Shown here: piece after piece, positions 59,601-64,000 of the stretch
How the letters are laid out: each line of letters opens with the position of its first letter
Position numbering within the stretch: position 1 is the stretch's first letter
Assembly (NCBI GenBank): GCA_019614645.1
Contig: JABWDB010000021.1
Coordinates: 372,001-436,000, forward strand
Direction: 5' to 3'
Origin: Stratiolaelaps scimitus
Taxonomy: Eukaryota; Arthropoda; Arachnida; Mesostigmata; Laelapidae
DNA length: 64,000 nucleotides
The notes under the pieces: model-generated
What the model saw: the letters and a program-made list of their open reading frames with translations, nothing else
Database searches by the model: none
Told to the model about the DNA's origin: nothing
Position numbers and translations under genes: made by a program

Positions 59601-61105
59601 TCAATGACCGAGCATTCTGCTCGCTCAAGTTTTTCTTCGAGTTCGGCTTTTGTCCTCGCTAACTTCTGACGCGAGTTATTGAGGTCGTTAGCCACGCGGT
59701 TGGTCTCATCTAGTCGGAGCTGCAACTCGTTACACTGTTGAGTAACGGCCTTCACCTGGCGTTCTAGCTGGGCCTGTAGGAATACCACACTGAGTTGTCT
59801 GCTTTAAACGTTAGAGACCTTCCTGCGGGTGGCATGGGGAGACCAGTTTGAGTATACTAATACTGCGACGTTATTCATGTTGTCAAGGCTCACTGCATCG
59901 AGCTGATATTAAATACCAAATCAGCCTTACCTTACCTTTAACTTTTTATTTCAAAAATCATTTATCATAGGGGATAAAGGGGATAAAGGGGTCCTCATAA
60001 AAGGTAAATTGTACTCAATTTTACGTCGACTATCTCATTCTATAAATCGCCTTGTGTTGTGCCAATTGGATTTCAAATAAAACATTTATAGATTTGTGAG
60101 CTAACTATTATAAGTATAAAAGTTGTCATATAGATGGTGAGGTAATCAGGTGCAACATATTTAGGTAAAGTGGCCTTGGTGAGACTGTTCCTCAGACTTA
60201 CGGTTTCGATTTCTATGTTGACAGAACTGTGAGAGATCATGTTATGCAACGCATTGCACGAGGTTGGGGTAGATTTTTTTGAAGAGCTATATTTATCTTA
60301 GCTGTATTTAAAGAGAGATAAATCAAAAAAATAAATAAATACAAAAGTCGAGGCGAACGAGTTGAAAAAATCTCGTTTTAAGAAGAGCATTACGACAGGG
60401 AATCCCATGCTCGGAGACACTGTTCGTGGTATATATCGAAGTCAAACCTAATGATAGTAAGATAATCTGCGAAGCTAATCTGGATTCCTCGATAAAAGAT
60501 AAAAGAGAGGGAAGTGAAACGAGGCTATGTTCGTTGAGCGTAACATGAGTACTGATAAACTGCCATCCAATTGTGGCTATAAGAACGACTAATAAATGTC
60601 ATGTGAATAAGAACAATATGAATATACTTTTCAATATAATGGGTAATGATGTATTAAGTAAGTTATCTATCATTCAATTGGGGCATTCTACAGCCCTTTG
60701 TGTGCGACTATAGGGGACGGGTTGCTGCTTCGAATAGTGCGCCTTTGGCAGAGGGAAAGATGTGCCTCTAGCGGTTAAAGTTGACGAGAAGATAGTTCTG
60801 AGATGATAGCCATAAATGGTAGTCCAAAGGAGGTAACCTAGAGAGGAGCACGCGCGTCTCGTCGGTCTTTAGAAATAAAATAATCACGATCGATCATCGA
60901 GGCAACTCTGTGTTCTCTCTTTAATAACCTATCTGGTAATTCCATAATATTTTGGTAAATTTGAGAATTTCCATTTCAGTGTTATTTCAAATAATATAGT
61001 GTCATAAAGTCACCGGCAATACAAACCTGCTGTTTAGTGTGATGGTCAAGCAGCTGGGTGAGGTTAGTCACCTCGGACTTCAAGCCCGAACGCTCCTTGT
61101 CAATC
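53432..61105 (-). CDS. Mhc: Muscle-type myosin heavy chain, C-terminal rod (nine exons)
   Basis: Exons in transcript order: 61105-61027, 59773-59528, 59274-59017, 58227-58144, 56452-56351, 56169-55915, 54909-54634, 54405-53794, 53674-53432. All introns are GT-AG and all listed exons except the first begin in phase 0. Together they give 717 residues of almost unbroken heptad coiled coil, the light meromyosin part of the myosin II tail that assembles into thick filaments. Diagnostic blocks are [42 protein letters not shown], the EQQENK junction, [29 protein letters not shown], and [19 protein letters not shown] near the end. Paramyosin is excluded because its C-terminus is different. The protein ends soon after the coil ([14 protein letters not shown]) without a long tailpiece. 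Motor, neck and most of subfragment 2 lie beyond 64000. The sequence is more diverged from insect Mhc than I would expect for the main muscle isoform, so it may be a paralogue. Confidence 0.9.
53794..54405 (-). CDS. Mhc: Myosin heavy chain exon 8 of 9 in window
   Basis: This is the longest exon here, 612 nt, 204 residues, from [12 protein letters not shown] to RRIKELMFQ. It contains [37 protein letters not shown] and a [13 protein letters not shown] block. The donor CAG|GTTGGT is weaker than most in the gene. Confidence 0.9.
54634..54909 (-). CDS. Mhc: Myosin heavy chain exon 7 of 9 in window
   Basis: The exon is 276 nt, 92 residues, from [14 protein letters not shown] through [14 protein letters not shown] and [20 protein letters not shown] to TIRRYQDT. 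These follow the order seen in insect Mhc. The donor is ACG|GTACGT. Confidence 0.9.
54910..55914 (-). other. Myosin intron of 1005 bp carrying a short shared repeat
   Basis: The intron is AT-rich with no open frame of note. It contains one copy of the GGCTGACTC repeat at 55578-55619, described separately. Splice ends are canonical. Confidence 0.8.
55578..55619. repeat. Intronic dispersed repeat, copy 1
   Basis: Sequence GGCTGACTCTAAGTCAACAT continues as TTAATGTCCACGGTAC. A second copy with a few substitutions is at 58672-58711 in another intron of the same gene. No ends, tails or duplications define the element. Confidence 0.65.
55915..56169 (-). CDS. Mhc: Myosin heavy chain exon 6 of 9 in window
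   Basis: The exon is 255 nt, 85 residues, from [16 protein letters not shown] to EQQENK. The [10 protein letters not shown] and [11 protein letters not shown] blocks match muscle myosin directly. The donor is AAG|GTGGGT. Confidence 0.9.
56351..56452 (-). CDS. Mhc: Myosin heavy chain exon 5 of 9 in window
   Basis: The exon is 102 nt, 34 residues, including [20 protein letters not shown] and ending ELDASQK. This is one of the most conserved rod blocks. The donor is AAG|GTATAA. Confidence 0.9.
56783..56798 (+). repeat. Mariner 5' terminal inverted repeat
   Basis: TTAGCTTGACCCAAAA; pairs with 58016-58031 with one mismatch. Confidence 0.85.
56854..57947 (+). pseudogene. Mariner-type transposase, broken
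   Basis: An ATG at 56854 opens a frame with a helix-turn-helix-like start ([18 protein letters not shown]). It stops at 57025-57027. Later pieces show a second helix-turn-helix ([16 protein letters not shown]), the first catalytic Asp in VDETWVSLY (codon 57454), the second in [10 protein letters not shown] (codon 57666) and the third in YSPDLNPRD (codon 57765), directly followed by a stop at 57768-57770. The C-terminal [16 protein letters not shown] matches the mariner end and stops at 57945-57947. Several stops and frameshifts make it inactive. Only 32 residues separate the second and third Asp, where 34 is usual in mariner. A 14-bp inverted repeat (57215-57228 and 57242-57255) interrupts the part after the second helix-turn-helix. 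Confidence 0.85.
58016..58031 (-). repeat. Mariner 3' terminal inverted repeat
   Basis: Reverse complement reads TTAGGTTGACCCAAAA. It is followed by a (TA)n run to about 58052. Confidence 0.85.
58144..58227 (-). CDS. Mhc: Myosin heavy chain exon 4 of 9 in window
   Basis: The exon is 84 nt, 28 residues, [10 protein letters not shown] to CDRLRNE. The acceptor is CTTTCAG, the donor GAG|GTAGGT. Counting from LEK to the next exon's KKQKAF gives the same residue number as in insect Mhc, which supports this small exon. Confidence 0.8.
58402..58431. repeat. Perfect 13-bp inverted repeat with 4-nt loop
   Basis: GGTGTTGGCATGC (58402-58414) pairs with GCATGCCAACACC (58419-58431) across TTAT. It lies just inside the poly(A) end of the insert. 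Confidence 0.95.
58527..58582. repeat. Perfect 26-bp inverted repeat with 4-nt loop
   Basis: The arm 58527-58552 (GGGAGTTTTGTGGAGTC and on) is exactly complementary to 58557-58582, with loop GATT. The B-box-like motif of the putative SINE spans the apex. Confidence 0.95.
58672..58711. repeat. Intronic dispersed repeat, copy 2
   Basis: GGCTGACTCTCAGCCAACAT continues as TTAACGTCCACGGTAC. It matches 55578-55619 at most positions, in the same orientation. Confidence 0.65.
59017..59274 (-). CDS. Mhc: Myosin heavy chain exon 3 of 9 in window
   Basis: The exon is 258 nt, 86 residues, from ERAAAEGR to EAHETK. It contains [10 protein letters not shown], the counterpart of AQVWRSKYES. An [13 protein letters not shown] stretch with adjacent prolines is unusual in a coiled coil that normally lacks Pro. 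The donor is AAG|GTTATT. Confidence 0.85.
59528..59773 (-). CDS. Mhc: Myosin heavy chain exon 2 of 9 in window
   Basis: The exon is 246 nt, 82 residues, from AQLERQVK to ADHENR. It contains [10 protein letters not shown], close to the QSKLDETNR block of insect muscle myosin, and [20 protein letters not shown], matching the LSKIKISLTTQLEDTKRLAD region. The donor is AGG|GTAAAT. Confidence 0.85.
59774..61026 (-). other. Myosin intron of 1253 bp, nothing else seen
   Basis: AT-rich with short A/T homopolymers and an AAATAAATAAATA run near 60330. No open frame, repeat pair or RNA gene is supported. Confidence 0.7.
61027..61105 (-). CDS. Mhc: Myosin heavy chain exon 1 of 9 in window
   Basis: The exon is 79 nt. 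The acceptor is TTTTTGCAG, one base completes a split codon, then 26 residues run from [12 protein letters not shown] to HHTKQQ. The donor is CAG|GTTTGT. It is short and lacks a strong unique motif; its placement rests on frame, splice sites and heptad continuity with the next exon. Confidence 0.7.
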
Positions 61106-64000
61106 CTGCAAAAATGGATTTGTTCGAATATAAAGTAAAAAAAACATAAAACGATTCATTGAGGGCATAGATAATAGAGAGAAAAAAATGGCGGGAGCAT
61201 CTGTTAATAAAACTAATCACAAAATAGTGCAAAGTAAATTGTTCAAAACGCTGTACCCTGCCTGTTCCCTATATAACTAGTACCTGTCTACCTGTTTTGT
61301 TTGTCTGAAAGCCATTAACCAATGATACAGTTGCTGTACGCTGAAAACCAGGTACAACTGGATTCTTTCGGGGCATATATCAACCACCATTAAACTTCTT
61401 CTAGAGGTAGGTTTGGCAGTATCAAGCAGAGAGCGTAATGCTAAGATTTCTTTCTTGCAGGGTCAGTGAAGCAAGGCTAACTGAAGCCCGTGTCAAAAAC
61501 CAATGCACCTTACGGGTCTTACTACGCAGACACACTGTAGAACGACAGGTCGCCCACAGAGCACTCTTTGCCTACTTATAACTGGGATATGCCAGATCAT
61601 TTTTAGTCAACAGATCATCTTGTATATGTCAGACCGCGAGTGGCCTACACCATATGAGGGCCGAGACTACTTCGTAGTGCCAGCAACCTACAACGAAGTA
61701 GTAAATTTCTGTCTGTTTTGTTGCTATCGGTTTACTAAATGTCACCTGGGTGGGTAAGGTAAAATGGCTGCCACTATCTTTTATTGGAGAACTTAAGCAT
61801 ATGTATGTATATTGCAGTTCCGAGAATAAACATTTGATTATGATATGATATGATTGGGAAGTTAATGGAGTGCTAAGGAGACTACGCATTTATTGGAATA
61901 TGAATTTACTATGTTCGAAGAATCAATGCGCTACAAATCTAAATATAAACAAAATAACAATGCAATCTAAAATTTAAAAACATCAGAAAGGTATAAGCTG
62001 TCAATTGTAGTCCGAAATAACAAACGGCCTTATGAATGCTACATACCAAATCTCGCTTCGCTCATTCAGAATAACTAGCTTTATAGGCTTCCTCAGCATG
62101 ATTTTTTGCACATTGGCGCACATTCTGCTATGTTATACGTAGCACATCGAAGTTCCTTGGAGTTGTGCAATTCCACTAAAATTAACGCTGAGGATTTCAC
62201 ATTTGGTGGTCTCTTATATTCATGTTGGAGACCGTTACACAAGTAAGCTAAGCCAAGAAATTGACAGTAAGCGGCCGTGGAGGAGCAAAGGACGGCGTAA
62301 AGTAATACTGCAACATGACATCCTAGGTCCCGTGTTTCTTCGGCGACCCGCCGTACTGTAACCGATCCCGGCTGAGAAATTCGGGGGTCCCGATGTATAG
62401 CCCAGAGATTACTCCAAAATTGAAAGAGCAGGTGGATCGCCTTCAATGGCGAGATGTTTTCCATCTTGAACCCGACATCTTTCTGATGGATGGGTAAAAG
62501 TCATAGAAGGCAGTAGAGACTATATTAATTAAGATCCCTTCATTATTTCAAAAGATACAGCAAGTTTAAGTAAGTAAAATAACGATCATTACTTATGAAC
62601 CAACCTAAAAACTCATATTGCTACAAACTTCGCGGAAACAAACGACTATATACAATGTTCTTCCCACTCCCCAAAGGGTAGGCATACATTTGATATTTCC
62701 GTCCCATATGCTCTAATATACAATAAAGTGCTTGCACTTAACATGAATCAATCTTACTGTTACATTCTCGATAGTGAGCCGTACTCGAATGCAATACACA
62801 TTATAATGGATAGATAAAAACACTTAAACGATTGCATAAACTGTTGTACTCGTTTCGTACATATAGAACGAAACTTCTCGGTGTCAAAAAACTCGTGTCC
62901 TGGCTTCACCTCGCGCTTGACATTCAAATGCTGGGACAATTAAATAGTTTACTTATGGAGAACATAACATTTTCAGACATAACTTCATCGCAAAAATTGA
63001 ATTAGCAATTTTTTAAATATGAAATAGATCCTTATTAACAATTTCCTGGTGAATAGCTAGCCAGCTGAGCTTGTAATTCTAGTTAGAGGAAGGACTGGGA
63101 GGAAGGCCTTTAAACACGATCATGCAAGGCCATTATAACCTTTAATATGAAATCAAATAATTGCAGTTGTGAACTTTAACTCTTCTTTACGCTACAAGAT
63201 TGATTTTAGCATTCTGATTAATTATGTGAAATAGTTATGTAAACTCAGGATAGTGTATGTCGCAGTAGTAATTATGTAAAATTAAGGTGGAAAGGACAAA
63301 TCATACCTTTTATTGTGATATGAAGGTGACCTTGACCCGATAATTTAGGATAATCACCGACCTGTCTAATACGAGTCGCTTTTCAAGCACTTTGCACGTG
63401 TACATAGCAAATAAAGCGACTTCGAACAATTTAAAGTACAGAGGATGTAACAAAAAATATTCTACTTGGAAAGATCTTAGTAAGTATCAAGTGAAGGCAT
63501 GAGGTTTATATAAAATCTCTGAAGTAGCGCATTCCAATTCAGCGACAGTAGAATAAACTAACCTTGTAGTCAAATTCTACGAATCGGTTTATATCGTTTT
63601 TGTACTTTCTGCAGTTGGAAGTAGCTTAGTCCAATCGTCTGCCCTTTGTTTGCCGTCAGCAACAATACCAACAACAATATGGATAAAAGTTGCCGACATT
63701 TCGTTACGCAGACATAATATAATCACTTACAGCCATCTGCGTTTAATATCTACCGACTAAATCATTGATCGACAATCAACACAAGCCGGTGTCAACGCAG
63801 TGGTCCAAAATATTTGGCGTCGTATTTGGACTCTTGAATCAATAATAACCGTATTGCATTGGCAACGGTTGCAGAGTGGCCTTCATTAATAACTTTAGAA
63901 GTTCAAGGCCATTACCTCTACTAATTCGCATTAGACTGCTGACGTGAAACCCGTAACCACATGTGGCTACCAGAGCATATAAATGATAGGCGAAAACTAG
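61106..64000. other. Probable upstream myosin intron, no further exon recognised
   Basis: No additional rod, neck or motor exon of myosin was recognised on the minus strand. The 123-codon minus-strand frame at 62093-62464 is not heptad-like and matches no part of myosin. Since the first recognised exon enters mid-codon, the gene must continue to the right, and this stretch is most simply a long intron. Confidence 0.5.

Noticed and set aside
53432..61105. Paramyosin as the identity of the minus-strand coiled-coil gene
   Set aside because: The [23 protein letters not shown] and [10 protein letters not shown] blocks are myosin heavy chain hallmarks, and the paramyosin C-terminal segment is absent.
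62093..62464. 123-codon minus-strand frame considered as an upstream myosin exon
   Set aside because: It is not a heptad coiled coil and matches no motor, neck or rod block of myosin.
1..64000. CRISPR arrays, rRNA genes or bacterial operons
   Set aside because: No regularly spaced repeats, no rRNA-like blocks and no tightly packed genes; the window has eukaryotic gene structure.

Overview
This window looks like eukaryotic nuclear DNA, most likely from an arthropod. I favour a chelicerate such as a mite or tick, but that rests on general character only: GT-AG introns, long AT-rich spacers, opa-like trinucleotide runs, a mariner element, an R1-like LINE tail and tRNA-like SINE pieces. There are no bacterial-style operons, rRNA genes or CRISPR arrays. 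Most of the sequence is intron or intergenic, and I assign only two protein-coding loci.

Left end (1-1178): the 3' part of a non-LTR retrotransposon of the R1/LOA/Jockey group, rearranged with an internal inverted segment and with a stop codon in its C-terminal Cys-His motif. From 1.2 to 13 kb the DNA is AT-rich spacer holding tRNA-like SINE pieces. One family appears near 7.5, 11.0 and 14.7 kb; a different tRNA-like sequence lies at 4.75 kb. From 13 to 36 kb AT-rich stretches alternate with islands rich in CAG/CTG/TTG and GTCT repeats. The strongest island (about 26.9-30.7 kb) is GC- and CpG-rich and looks like a promoter and 5' UTR region.

At 46.29-47.73 kb two plus-strand exons join in phase and encode a serine-rich protein end that I do not recognise. 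The GC-rich island upstream on the same strand could be its promoter, but nothing in the sequence proves that link.

From 53.43 to 61.11 kb, on the minus strand, lie the last nine exons of a sarcomeric-type myosin heavy chain gene. They encode 717 residues of the coiled-coil tail ending in a stop. The motor domain and neck must lie beyond the right edge. Exon joins are phase-consistent and the residue spacing matches insect muscle myosin. The introns carry a decayed 1249-bp mariner element in antisense, a retroposed insert of about 246 bp flanked by 20-bp direct repeats and containing two strong hairpins, and two copies of another short repeat. No new multi-gene system is visible; the most unusual items are the hairpin-bearing insert and the unassigned serine-rich gene.
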